From contig JAKMFG010000233.1 of the NCBI GenBank assembly GCA_022425565.1, positions 1-15,464 on the forward strand: a stretch of 15,464 bases of DNA, read 5' to 3'. Position numbers and translations under genes: made by a program. Under the pieces are notes generated by a model that was not told where the DNA came from, did no database searches, and saw only the letters and a list, made by a program, of their open reading frames with translations. Numbering within the stretch: position 1 is the first letter of the stretch; each line of letters begins with the position of its first letter. This document shows, in pieces, positions 7,717-14,955 of this stretch. Source of the DNA: Alphaproteobacteria bacterium (lineage in GTDB: Bacteria > Pseudomonadota > Alphaproteobacteria > Puniceispirillales > Puniceispirillaceae).

Positions 7717-8289
7717 CTATGTGACCGCCAGATGTGTGTCAAGGGCGCTCAGCACGCTCAAGGTTGTCGACCAGGCCGACAGCCCGTCCGTTTTGACGGT
7801 GATATGAGCCTTGCCATAGTCCTTTTCCCGCTCTGCCGCCAACCGGCGTAGCACGCCCAGCGGGTCATCGCCGCGCAGAAGCGGGCGCGAACTGACCGAG
7901 CCGATGCGGCTTAAAAGTGTTTCCGGCGCGGCGCTGAGCCAGACCACGATTGTCCGCTTGCAAAGGAGTTCTGCCATATCCTCCGCGCAGATGGCACCGC
8001 CGCCCGTCGACAGGATTGCCGGGCCCTCGTCAACAGCTGCGCTGATGGCATCGCTTTCCATGGCGCGGAACTTGTCCTCTCCGGCGATTTCAAAGATCTC
8101 GGCAATGCTGATCCCAGCTGTCTCGACAATGCGGGCGTCACTGTCAATGAAGGGAAGGTCGAGCTCCTGCGCCAGTTTCTTGCCGATGATGGTCTTGCCA
8201 CTCCCCATCATGCCGACAAGCGTCACCGGTCTGTCGAGGACCTGTTTCAATCGCCCCCGATCGGGCCCGGATTTGGTTGTGGTCGTCAT
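7717..8289 (-). CDS. aroK: Shikimate kinase
   Basis: This 190-residue P-loop kinase phosphorylates shikimate at the 3-hydroxyl with ATP. Walker A is GMMGSGKT at 26-33. The shikimate site is shown by DSD at 49-51, FR with R75, and STGGG at 94-98. The lid region carries SRPLL with R135, and EREKDY with R154 closes the family pattern. The first residues (MTTTTKSGPDRGRLKQVL) are an extension before the core, common in Alphaproteobacteria. I chose the ATG at 8289 because AGGA (8298-8301) lies 8 bases before it. An ATG at 8298 overlaps that same ribosome site, and a TTG at 8325 has no support. It is the first gene of the operon with aroB. Confidence 0.96.
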   Translation of the reverse strand: MTTTTKSGPDRGRLKQVLDRPVTLVGMMGSGKTIIGKKLAQELDLPFIDSDARIVETAGISIAEIFEIAGEDKFRAMESDAISAAVDEGPAILSTGGGAICAEDMAELLCKRTIVVWLSAAPETLLSRIGSVSSRPLLRGDDPLGVLRRLAAEREKDYGKAHITVKTDGLSAWSTTLSVLSALDTHLAVT

Positions 8290-8297
8290 ATCGCGCA

Positions 8298-8301
8298 TCC
8301 T
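8298..8301 (-). promoter_or_regulatory. Ribosome binding site that decides the aroK start
   Basis: On the minus strand the sequence reads GGCAGGATGCGCGATATG. AGGA is 8 bases before the second ATG (8289) and overlaps the first ATG (8298), so the second is the likely start. Confidence 0.7.
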
Positions 8302-8330
8302 GCCTGACCCGTCCAAATGCCGCAACCATC

Positions 8331-8342
8331 GACAACGTTGTC
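8331..8342. promoter_or_regulatory. Perfect 12-base palindrome, possible operator
   Basis: GACAACGTTGTC is its own reverse complement. It lies in the 193-base region between divergent aroK (start 8289) and the membrane-peptide gene (start 8483), 9 bases before the -35 box proposed at 8351. It also lies about 40 bases upstream of the aroK start, where it could affect both directions. Which protein binds, if any, is unknown. Confidence 0.45.
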
Positions 8343-8350
8343 CAGCGCCC

Positions 8351-8380
8351 TTGGCAGCACTGCCCTAATACAGACATAAT
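8351..8380 (+). promoter_or_regulatory. Sigma-70-like promoter for the membrane peptide/exported protein/xerD operon
   Basis: TTGGCA (8351-8356) and CATAAT (8375-8380) are 18 bases apart, each matching consensus at five of six positions. The -35 box overlaps an inverted repeat, GGCAG-CA-CTGCC (8353-8364), that could be an operator. The predicted transcript starts near 8387, giving a leader of about 96 bases. Confidence 0.5.
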
Positions 8381-8400
8381 CTTGCCTTACTGGAACTATA

Positions 8401-8415
8401 CCTGAATTTGTCAGG
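8401..8415 (+). repeat. Short inverted repeat in the leader of the xerD operon
   Basis: CCTGA (8401-8405) and TCAGG (8411-8415) flank ATTTG. It falls about 15 bases after the predicted transcript start and could form a weak 5' hairpin. The arms are only five bases, so chance is plausible. Confidence 0.25.
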
Positions 8416-8482
8416 TGCTGACGGCCTTGCGATGCGAAACCCTGCCGCAAGACCAGAGCCGGGGCGGAATGGCGGAGCGAAG

Positions 8483-8620
8483 ATGAATCGAATTGGTATC
8501 GTATTGGTTGTGGTTGCCGGCCTCGTGGCTGCCGGTCTGATTGCGCTTTCCGCGTGGCAGATTCCGGCCCCGACGGTCGCCGTGAACAAGGTCATTCCGG
8601 ATGACAAACTTCCCAAATAA
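8483..8620 (+). CDS. 45-residue single-pass membrane peptide, function unknown
   Basis: The peptide begins MNRIGIVLVVVAGLVAAGLI and continues ALSAWQIPAPTVAVNKVIPDDKLPK. A hydrophobic helix spans about 4-25. The remaining 20 residues are polar with several Pro and Lys, and by the positive-inside rule would face the periplasm. There is no lipobox or signal cleavage motif, so it is probably a signal-anchor peptide. GGAG at 8474-8477, 5 bases before the ATG, supports translation from 8483; the open frame further upstream has no ribosome site. Its last 20 bases overlap the start of the exported-protein gene. My recollection, unchecked, is that a peptide with a similar IPAP...VIP-D-P tail precedes xerD in other Alphaproteobacteria. 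I do not know the function. Confidence 0.7.
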   Translation: MNRIGIVLVVVAGLVAAGLIALSAWQIPAPTVAVNKVIPDDKLPK

Positions 8621-10973
8621 ACATCTTTCCAGCTGTAACCTCCGGCTTGCCGGCGTAGTTGCAGGGCTGACACTGCTTCTGTCTGTGCCGGCGGCGGCAC
8701 AGCGATTTTCGACTGAAACGTCGGATCAGGGACCGGTCGACCTGCTTGCGACCATCCAGGACAACCGCAGTACCGACAGTGATGAAATCACCTATGACGC
8801 GTCAGACAACGGGTTGTCGGGCTCAGCCGGTTCGATCTCATCAATCGACGATGCGGTCAATTCGGTAACCGAGCTTCCAGTGCTCGAGGTACCGGCCACA
8901 AGCGAACCGACACAGCCTGCCACGCTTGCACAAACAGCTACTGATGCATCCACCACAGCAGACGGCGACGGCAGCGGCACAGCTGCTTCGGGTACCCCGG
9001 CAGCACCGGCTAGCCCGGGTCTTACCCTTGACACCACGCCAGAGGGTACGGGCGATACGGGTACGGGCGCTACGGGTACGGGTGACACGGGCGATACGAG
9101 CACGGCATCTTCTGACAGCAGCCTGACCAGCTCTGGTGCCAGCCTGCAGAAAAGCAGCGCGCCGGTCTTCGGCATCGCCAACATCGGAATTGAGACGGCA
9201 GCCGGCCTCAATGTCACCATCTGGCGGGACACATCGGCAGACCGCGCCGCCCTGCTACTGGACAATGACCGGGTGCTCGGCTCCTCGCCGGCCCTTTCGG
9301 CCCTTGCGCACAACATTGTTGCGCATCGGGCCGTGCCGCCTGTAGGCGCGGCGGACAATGCTGATGCGCTGGTGGCCGCGAGGCTCGACTGGATGGCGGC
9401 GAGTGGCCGCTCGCAGATGCTGGAATCGCTTGTCGGACAGCTTCCCGATGAAGAGCCCTGGCTTGACTGGAAACAGTGGCTTGTCGAGACGCAGCTGATG
9501 GCCCGTCGTGACGAGGAAGCGTGCCGCACGGTGATGTATCAGGTCAGCCGCACCTTCGAGCCCTTCTGGCACAAGGCGAAGGTGATATGCAGCGCGGCTA
9601 TGGGCGATGCCGCCGGCGCCCAGTTTGCTGCCGACATTCTGTCGGCCATGGGTGTCGATGACGCGCTGTTCTCGGCGCTTGTCGCAAATCTGCTGAATGA
9701 CACCGACCCGGGGCCGATCGACCCCTCGCTTCTCGAGCCGCTTCACATTGTGCTGCTGGATGCGGCGCATAGCGATATCAATGTCGCCGCGCTGGACGCC
9801 TTGTCCGACGGTTCTGTCCAGACGGCGGTCGGGTTGCGTTATCTCGATGCCGATGCGCGCCTTGTCTCCACCTGGCGGGCGCTGGACCGCGGGATTGTCG
9901 ACCATGGCAAGGCAGCAAAGCTCTGGCGCAGCGCCACATTCACAGGCGATCAGGTGCAGCTGGCAGCTTCGCGTCACCAGAGCCAGCCATCGGCGCTGAC
10001 CCGGGCCCTTGTCTGGCGCGCGCTCGACAAGGAACAGAGCATTGCCCGGCTGCCGATGATTGCCAGTGCCATGGATGCGGACACCGCTGGCGGCGCCGGT
10101 CTGATGATGGCGCCGCTTTATGCCGAGCTGGTGCGCCAGAGCCTCGGCTTTGAAGGCGCTGGCGATGCCATTGCCGCCGACCCGGCGCTCGCCGTCAGGA
10201 TGGCGTTGCTTCTTGGTATCGGCGATACGGCCGATCTGCCGCCGCAGCTGGATACGGACACGGCGCGTGCGGCCCGTGACCTGCTTGCCATGATAGGCGG
10301 CGGCGAAGCCAATGTCGCACCACTCGACCGGTTCGGCCTGTGGCACCTTCTGCCTCTCATCGAGCTGGGCACGCCGATGGATGCCGTCATGAATGCGGGC
10401 GATGACTGGCTGGAACTGGCATCGCCAAATTCCGGTGAACCCGCATCGTTCCTGTCGGTCTCGCCGGTCATGCTCCGCGCGATGGAACAGGCCGCCGGTG
10501 ATGGCCGTGTTGCCGAAACCGTGCTTCTTGCCCATCGCATTGTCGGCACGCTCGACCTTGCCGCCATTCATCCTGCGGATGCTGCCCGTGTGGCGCGTGC
10601 GCTCGATAAGGTTGGCCAGCCGGCCACGGCAAAGGCGTTTGCCGGCGATGTGGCCAAGGCTCACCTGCTTGTGGTGATGCGCAACTCCGGCGAGGTGATG
10701 CCGATCGCGATGATTGATGCGGCGGCCAATGTGGCGATTGATGTGGGCGCGGATGATACTGCTGCCGGCGCAAGCGGGATTGAAACGGAAACAATTGAAG
10801 CTGCTGGTGAAGCTGCTGGCGAGGGTGCGCCGGCCATCGAAGAAGATGCCGCTGTGGCCGATGCCGCCACCACAGAAACCGGCGCCGCAGAAGCCGGCAC
10901 CGCTGATGGTACAGGCACCGAAGCAGCTGCTGCTGGTGTTGCGACCGAGACCAATGCCGAACAAGGTAACTAG
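8601..10973 (+). CDS. Large exported protein with low-complexity ends, function unknown
   Basis: This 790-residue protein starts with a signal peptide: a basic N-region, a hydrophobic core at about 16-29, and an AAA/Q cleavage site near 33-34. Residues about 35-190 are Ser/Thr/Gly/Asp-rich and probably disordered, with a tandem GTG(D/A)T repeat at about 149-163. Residues about 195-700 are Ala/Leu-rich and look helical, possibly a helical repeat fold. The last 85 or so are Ala/Glu/Thr-rich and acidic. The mature protein has exactly two Cys, C308 and C330, which could form a disulfide in the periplasm. There is no membrane anchor, lipobox or enzyme motif I recognise. In related bacteria such genes have, as I recall, been labelled antifreeze-glycopeptide-like, probably only because of composition. 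AAGG lies 9 bases before the ATG. It overlaps the membrane-peptide gene and xerD by 20 bases each. Confidence 0.85.
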   Translation: MTNFPNKHLSSCNLRLAGVVAGLTLLLSVPAAAQRFSTETSDQGPVDLLATIQDNRSTDSDEITYDASDNGLSGSAGSISSIDDAVNSVTELPVLEVPATSEPTQPATLAQTATDASTTADGDGSGTAASGTPAAPASPGLTLDTTPEGTGDTGTGATGTGDTGDTSTASSDSSLTSSGASLQKSSAPVFGIANIGIETAAGLNVTIWRDTSADRAALLLDNDRVLGSSPALSALAHNIVAHRAVPPVGAADNADALVAARLDWMAASGRSQMLESLVGQLPDEEPWLDWKQWLVETQLMARRDEEACRTVMYQVSRTFEPFWHKAKVICSAAMGDAAGAQFAADILSAMGVDDALFSALVANLLNDTDPGPIDPSLLEPLHIVLLDAAHSDINVAALDALSDGSVQTAVGLRYLDADARLVSTWRALDRGIVDHGKAAKLWRSATFTGDQVQLAASRHQSQPSALTRALVWRALDKEQSIARLPMIASAMDADTAGGAGLMMAPLYAELVRQSLGFEGAGDAIAADPALAVRMALLLGIGDTADLPPQLDTDTARAARDLLAMIGGGEANVAPLDRFGLWHLLPLIELGTPMDAVMNAGDDWLELASPNSGEPASFLSVSPVMLRAMEQAAGDGRVAETVLLAHRIVGTLDLAAIHPADAARVARALDKVGQPATAKAFAGDVAKAHLLVVMRNSGEVMPIAMIDAAANVAIDVGADDTAAGASGIETETIEAAGEAAGEGAPAIEEDAAVADAATTETGAAEAGTADGTGTEAAAAGVATETNAEQGN
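9044..9097 (+). repeat. Tandem 15-base repeat encoding GTG(D/A)T
   Basis: Three 15-base units lie head to tail at 9044-9058, 9059-9073 and 9074-9088, of the type GGGTACGGGCGATAC with two or three changes. A partial copy of the second half follows at 9089-9097. They are in frame and add five residues each (GTGDT, GTGAT, GTGDT, then GDT) to the exported protein's disordered region. Copy number could vary between strains without shifting the frame. Confidence 0.8.
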
Positions 10974-11889
10974 CAAAGCCGGACAGGACCCGGTAATTAC
11001 CGAATTCCTGCAGGCCATGGCTGCGGACCGCGGTCTGGCAGCAAACAGCCTCGTCGCCTATGAGCGCGACCTGACTGCATGTCTGGACGGTCTGTCACAG
11101 ACCGGCCACCATTTTGACAGCTGCGATGCGGATGACCTGCGAGGCCTGCTGGCGGAATGGACGGACAGCGGCCTTGCGGCCCGGTCCGTAGCCCGCCGCC
11201 TGAGTGCGCTTCGCCAGATGATGGCCTGGCTGGTCGAGGAACGGGTGCGGCCCGACAATCCCTGCCGGTGGATCGACAATCCGAAGCAGCCGGCGTCACT
11301 GCCAAAAAGCCTGTCGGAAGAGGAGATCACCGGCCTGATCGGGGCTGCCCGAGCTCTCACGCCGGCCGCCGAGGCGCTGCGTATGACGGCCATGCTCGAG
11401 CTGCTCTATGCCACCGGCCTGCGTGTCTCCGAACTTGTATCATTGCCGGTAGACCAGTTCCGGCGCGAGCTTGAAACCGTGATCGTCACTGGCAAGGGTG
11501 GCAAGGAACGGCTGGTGGCGACAGGCGCGCCGGCACGTGATGCCATTGCCGCATGGATGGCGACCCGCGATGCGACCGCGGATTTTGTCACCTCGCCATA
11601 TCTGTTTCCCTGGGGTGACAGCCATGTCTCGCGCCAGCAGTTCGCCACAGTGCTTAAACGTGTCGGCGCGGCTGCCGGGATCGACCCGCGGCGGGTCAGC
11701 CCTCACGTGGTCCGGCACAGTTTCGCAACCCATATGCTGAATCGCGGGGCGGATCTTCGTGGCCTGCAGACGCTTCTGGGCCATGCGGATATTTCGACCA
11801 CCCAGATTTACACCAAGACCCGTCCAGACAGGCTCGCCGGCCTGGTTGCGGCGGCGCACCCGCTTGCGAAGGCGAATCAAGGCGACTAA
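10954..11889 (+). CDS. xerD: Tyrosine recombinase XerD
   Basis: This 311-residue recombinase should act with XerC at dif, under FtsK control, to resolve chromosome dimers. The N-terminal core-binding domain spans about 10-100 and the catalytic domain about 115-300. The full catalytic set is present: R157 in ATGLRVSEL, K181 in TGKGGKER, H251 and R254 in SPHVVRHSFATH, H277 in LLGHADI, and nucleophile Y286 in TTQIYTK. I call XerD rather than XerC from overall pattern and the accA neighbour; a XerC assignment is not excluded. The ATG at 10954 overlaps the exported-protein gene by 20 bases and has only a weak GAG site, so coupled translation is likely. No other start fits the domain better. There is no integrase-like context: no att sites, tRNA or phage genes. 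Confidence 0.92.
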   Translation: MPNKVTSKAGQDPVITEFLQAMAADRGLAANSLVAYERDLTACLDGLSQTGHHFDSCDADDLRGLLAEWTDSGLAARSVARRLSALRQMMAWLVEERVRPDNPCRWIDNPKQPASLPKSLSEEEITGLIGAARALTPAAEALRMTAMLELLYATGLRVSELVSLPVDQFRRELETVIVTGKGGKERLVATGAPARDAIAAWMATRDATADFVTSPYLFPWGDSHVSRQQFATVLKRVGAAAGIDPRRVSPHVVRHSFATHMLNRGADLRGLQTLLGHADISTTQIYTKTRPDRLAGLVAAAHPLAKANQGD

Positions 11890-11917
11890 ACTGCGCCCCG
11901 TAACGCGGTGCCGCGGC

Positions 11918-11933
11918 GCAAAACACATTTTGC
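11918..11933. repeat. Inverted repeat upstream of accA
   Basis: GCAAAA (11918-11923) and TTTTGC (11928-11933) form perfect 6-base arms around CACA. It sits in the 68-base gap between xerD and accA, 24 bases before the accA start. It lacks a GC-rich stem, so it is a poor terminator; an operator or leader hairpin is possible. No promoter for accA alone is evident. Confidence 0.35.
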
Positions 11934-11957
11934 TGCAACCAGGATAGACAGGCTGTC

Positions 11958-12911
11958 ATGCGACATTTTCTGGATTTTGAGAAACCGATTGCCGCCCTTG
12001 AGGGCAAGGTCGAGGAGCTTCGTCATATGAGCTCTGATGGCAGCATCAACATTGCCGACGAGATCGGCAAGCTGCAGACCCGCATCGAGCGTGAGCTGAA
12101 AACGACCTATGAAAAACTTGGTCCATGGGAAAAGGTGCAGGTCGCGCGCCATCCTGACCGGCCGCGTGTCAGCGCCATCATCGACCAGCTGTTTGAAGAT
12201 TTCACGCCACTTGCCGGCGACCGAAACTATGCCGAGGACTATGCCGTGATCGGCGGGATGGCGCGGTTCCGTGGTCAGGCCGTTATGGTCATGGGTACTG
12301 AAAAGGGAAGCACCACCGAGGAGCGCATCAAGCGCAATTTCGGAATGGCGCGGCCGGAGGGCTACCGCAAGGCGTCCCGGTTGATGGACCTTGCCGGCCG
12401 CTTCGGCCTCCCGGTTCTCAGCTTTGTCGATACGGCGGGCGCCTATCCGGGGCGCGGCGCCGAGGAGCGCGGCCAGGCCGAAGCCATCGCCACCGCCATC
12501 CGTTCCTGCCTGCGACTTCCCACCCCGATGGTTGCCAGCATCATCGGAGAAGGCGGGTCCGGCGGCGCCATCGCGCTTGCCACCGGCAACCGTGTGGTGA
12601 TGTTCGAACATGCCATCTATTCGGTGATCTCGCCCGAGGGCTGTGCCTCGATCCTGTGGCGCAGCGGCGATCATGCCAAGGACGCCGCCGAGGCGCTTCG
12701 CATCACATCGGCGCATATGAAGGAACTTGGTGTGATTGATGCCGTTGTCCCTGAACCGCTTGGCGGCGCGCATCGAGATCAGGCGATGGCCATTGCCAGT
12801 CTTGGAGATACATGTTTCACCCAGCTGCAGCAGATGCAGTCAATGGATGCTGCAGCTCTGGTCGAGGACCGGGCGCAGAAATATCTGGCGATGGGTGACG
12901 GCGCGGTCTGA
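11958..12911 (+). CDS. accA: Acetyl-CoA carboxylase carboxyltransferase subunit alpha
   Basis: This 317-residue protein matches the family length (319 in E. coli). With AccD it transfers the carboxyl group from biotin carrier protein to acetyl-CoA, the first step of fatty acid synthesis. It opens with HFLDFEKPIAALEGKVEEL. The crotonase-like core has FVDTAGAYPGRGAEERGQ at 156-173, GEGGSGGA at 197-204, which supplies backbone amides for the active site, and SPEGCASILWR at 225-235. The start at 11958 has AGG 5 bases upstream and matches the usual N-terminus. It lies 68 bases after xerD and may be read from the same transcript. It is convergent with the nitrilase gene 27 bases away, with no terminator visible between them. 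Confidence 0.98.
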   Translation: MRHFLDFEKPIAALEGKVEELRHMSSDGSINIADEIGKLQTRIERELKTTYEKLGPWEKVQVARHPDRPRVSAIIDQLFEDFTPLAGDRNYAEDYAVIGGMARFRGQAVMVMGTEKGSTTEERIKRNFGMARPEGYRKASRLMDLAGRFGLPVLSFVDTAGAYPGRGAEERGQAEAIATAIRSCLRLPTPMVASIIGEGGSGGAIALATGNRVVMFEHAIYSVISPEGCASILWRSGDHAKDAAEALRITSAHMKELGVIDAVVPEPLGGAHRDQAMAIASLGDTCFTQLQQMQSMDAAALVEDRAQKYLAMGDGAV

Positions 12912-12938
12912 CCCGGCCGCTTCAGGTCAGCATATCAA

Positions 12939-13793
12939 TCAGGAAAAGTCCGGCTGGGTTCCCAGTGACGGGATCGCCTTTCGCGCCTTCACGACCAGGT
13001 CTGCATCCAGGCTGGCATGGATGACGGCATCATTCGCGCCGGCGGCGGCATTGCCGTCATCGGTATCGGCCTCGGCCATGATTTCGCCCCATGGCGAGAC
13101 AATCAGCGCATGGCCATAGGTGCGGCGGCCATCCGCATGCGTGCCGCATTGCGCGGCGGCAACGACGAAGCATCCGGTTTCAATGGCACGGGCACGCAGC
13201 AGGACATGCCAGTGCGCCTTGCCGCTGTTGAAAGTGAAGGCCGCCGGAATGGCCAGCATCTGTGCACCGTCTCGTGCAAGGCGGCGATAGAGATGCGGGA
13301 AGCGCAGGTCGTAACAGATCGTCAGCCCCATATTCATGCCGCAGCTGTCGGCGCGTACCATTTCATCGCCCGGGGCGAAATAGCGTGACTCACGATAGCT
13401 CTTTCCATCGCCAACATCGGCGTCGAACATATGAATCTTGTCATATTGCGCACGAATTTCGCCGTTCGCACCGACAAGCAGGTGCCGGTTGACGTGCCGG
13501 CCATCCGGTCCGAGGAAGAACATCGATCCGATGGACAGCTCGATCCCGCGTCGTGCCGCGGCATTGCATAGGCTGTCCAGAACCGGGCTTTCGCCCACCG
13601 GTTCCGCCTCATCGCAAAGCGCGGCGCGGCTGGCGGCAAGGAAGGTGGCAGCCTCGGGAAGGCAGACCAGCTTTGCGCCGTCATCTGCCGCCCGGTTAAT
13701 CAGCGGCATCAGTGTGTGAAGCGTTTCCTCGGCAGTGCCCGCGGCGCAATATTGCAGCGCGGCGACGGCCACGGGGTCATGTCCGGCTGTCAT
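12939..13793 (-). CDS. Nitrilase-superfamily carbon-nitrogen hydrolase (Nit1-like, probable deaminated glutathione amidase)
   Basis: This 284-residue protein has the Glu-Lys-Cys triad of the nitrilase superfamily: E47 in LPEAA, K119 in YDKIHMFD, and nucleophile C160 in LTICYDLRFP. The YDKIHMFD and ICYDLRFP motifs are those of the NIT1/NIT2-like branch. In that branch Nit1 hydrolyses deaminated glutathione, a side product of transaminases. A repair role next to a glutaredoxin gene would fit, but substrate assignment is inference; other amidase or omega-amidase activity is possible. The ATG overlaps the glutaredoxin stop in ATGA, so translation is coupled. It is the last gene of the comF-glutaredoxin-nitrilase operon. 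Confidence 0.9.
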   Translation of the reverse strand: MTAGHDPVAVAALQYCAAGTAEETLHTLMPLINRAADDGAKLVCLPEAATFLAASRAALCDEAEPVGESPVLDSLCNAAARRGIELSIGSMFFLGPDGRHVNRHLLVGANGEIRAQYDKIHMFDADVGDGKSYRESRYFAPGDEMVRADSCGMNMGLTICYDLRFPHLYRRLARDGAQMLAIPAAFTFNSGKAHWHVLLRARAIETGCFVVAAAQCGTHADGRRTYGHALIVSPWGEIMAEADTDDGNAAAGANDAVIHASLDADLVVKARKAIPSLGTQPDFS

Positions 13794-14047
13794 GCTGCCA
13801 GCAGCTTGTCGAGATGGCCGGCATTCTCCAGCGCGTAAAGCTCCCTACAGCCGCCGATATGGTCATCATCAATGAAAATCTGGGGCACGCTGTTGCTGCC
13901 GCCGGACCGGCTACGCATCCTGGCGCGAAGCTCCGAGCTCATCGATACGTCGATCTCTTCATAGGCAATATTCTTGCTCTCGAGCAGTCTGATTGCCCGC
14001 GTGCAGTAGCCGCACATGATGGAGGTGTAGATTTCGACTTTTGACAT
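13790..14047 (-). CDS. grxC: Glutaredoxin (dithiol, CGYC active site)
   Basis: This 85-residue thioredoxin-fold protein reduces disulfides or glutathione mixed disulfides using glutathione. The active site is CGYC at 12-15, in place of the common CPYC. The cis-proline loop SVPQIFID and the GGCRELYAL stretch, which contact glutathione in the family, are present. Two active-site Cys make it a dithiol type, not the CGFS cluster-carrying type that partners BolA. AGGG 7 bases before the ATG at 14047 decides the start; the frame is open further upstream into comF but without family similarity. It lies 55 bases after comF and overlaps the nitrilase gene by four bases. Confidence 0.94.
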   Translation of the reverse strand: MSKVEIYTSIMCGYCTRAIRLLESKNIAYEEIDVSMSSELRARMRSRSGGSNSVPQIFIDDDHIGGCRELYALENAGHLDKLLAA

Positions 14048-14102
14048 TGGCCGACCCTGTTCTGATCTTGTCAGGCTTATATCCGGCCTTTTGGCGGTAA
14101 AA

Positions 14103-14855
14103 TCAAGGCTCGCGCGGTCGCGCCACGCGCGCAACCACCAGCGCCGAGACCGGGCCGCTTCCCGCCGCAGACAGGCATTTTGCCGCTGCGAACAGGGTGG
14201 CGCCGGTGGTCATCACATCATCGACCAGAACCACCGGCCGGCCGGCAAGCCTCCTGCCTGCCGCATTGTCTATCGAAAATGCCTTGCTGAGATTGCGGTG
14301 CCGCTGGCGTCGGCTCAGCCCTCCCTGGCTTGCCGTGGCCCGGTGCCTGACGAGAATGTCGGTGGCAAGGCTGCCGCGCCCGGTGATGTGGCAGAGCCGC
14401 CGTGCCAGTTTGGCAGACTGGTTATATCGTCGGCGGGAATAGCGCTGCCGGTGAAGCGGCACCGGAACAACCAGACTGTTCTCATCACCCGTCATCATCA
14501 CAAAATCGCGTGCCATCAGGGATGTCAGGAACGGCGTCAGCTGCAGCCCGTCACCATGTTTGAAGGCGAGGATCAGCTTGCGCGAAACGTCATTGTAATG
14601 AAGGCAGCCCCGGATCATCGCCAGAGGTGGCGGGTCCATCCAGCAGGCGGCGCATATGGGTTCGGCCAGCGTGTGGCCAAGCGGCAGGCCGCAGTGGCTG
14701 CAGATCGGTGCGGCAATCGGCGAGAGGCCGCCCCAGCATTTGCCACACAGGCCGGTGCTGTCGGCAAAGCGCCTGCACAGCACGCATTGATGCGGCAGGA
14801 CAAGGCCAGCGAGATAGCGTGCGGGGCGCGTGACGAGACGAGCTGTTCGGATCAT
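14103..14855 (-). CDS. comF: ComF family phosphoribosyltransferase-like protein
   Basis: This 250-residue protein has an N-terminal zinc-finger-like region with eight Cys in four pairs: 24/27, 37/40, 52/55 and 68/71. A phosphoribosyltransferase-type domain follows, with the signature VVLVDDVMTTGAT at 208-220. The family motif VPVPLHRQRYSRRRYNQSAKLA spans about 130-151. ComF proteins are needed for DNA uptake in naturally competent bacteria but occur widely in non-competent ones, where the role is unclear. No signal peptide is evident, so it is probably cytoplasmic. The ATG at 14855 has a poor ribosome site. It heads the operon with glutaredoxin and nitrilase genes and is divergent from the methyltransferase gene across 100 bases with no clear promoter. 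Confidence 0.93.
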   Translation of the reverse strand: MIRTARLVTRPARYLAGLVLPHQCVLCRRFADSTGLCGKCWGGLSPIAAPICSHCGLPLGHTLAEPICAACWMDPPPLAMIRGCLHYNDVSRKLILAFKHGDGLQLTPFLTSLMARDFVMMTGDENSLVVPVPLHRQRYSRRRYNQSAKLARRLCHITGRGSLATDILVRHRATASQGGLSRRQRHRNLSKAFSIDNAAGRRLAGRPVVLVDDVMTTGATLFAAAKCLSAAGSGPVSALVVARVARPREP

Positions 14856-14955
14856 CCGGACAGGCTAGCGGGCCCGGGTAAATGCGGCGTTAACGACCTC
14901 CGACTGCACTGATTTTCCCTTGCGGTTTGACCTGCTGCCAGCGACAGTGCGGGCC

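Noticed and set aside
6545..7807. Plus-strand open frame (420 codons) opposite aroB
   Set aside because: Antisense to aroB, whose catalytic motifs are complete; no ribosome site or family pattern.
9255..11018. Long minus-strand open frame (587 codons) opposite the exported protein gene
   Set aside because: Antisense shadow with no recognisable domain, and the plus strand has a signal peptide, ribosome site and tight operon overlaps.
10954..11889. Tyrosine recombinase as the integrase of a mobile element
   Set aside because: No tRNA, direct repeat ends, excisionase or cargo genes nearby; it sits in housekeeping context beside accA and has the length and motifs of XerD.
14927..14932. TTGACC as a -35 box for the methyltransferase gene
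   Set aside because: No -10-like sequence at 16-18 bases downstream; that position is GC-rich and abuts the start codon.
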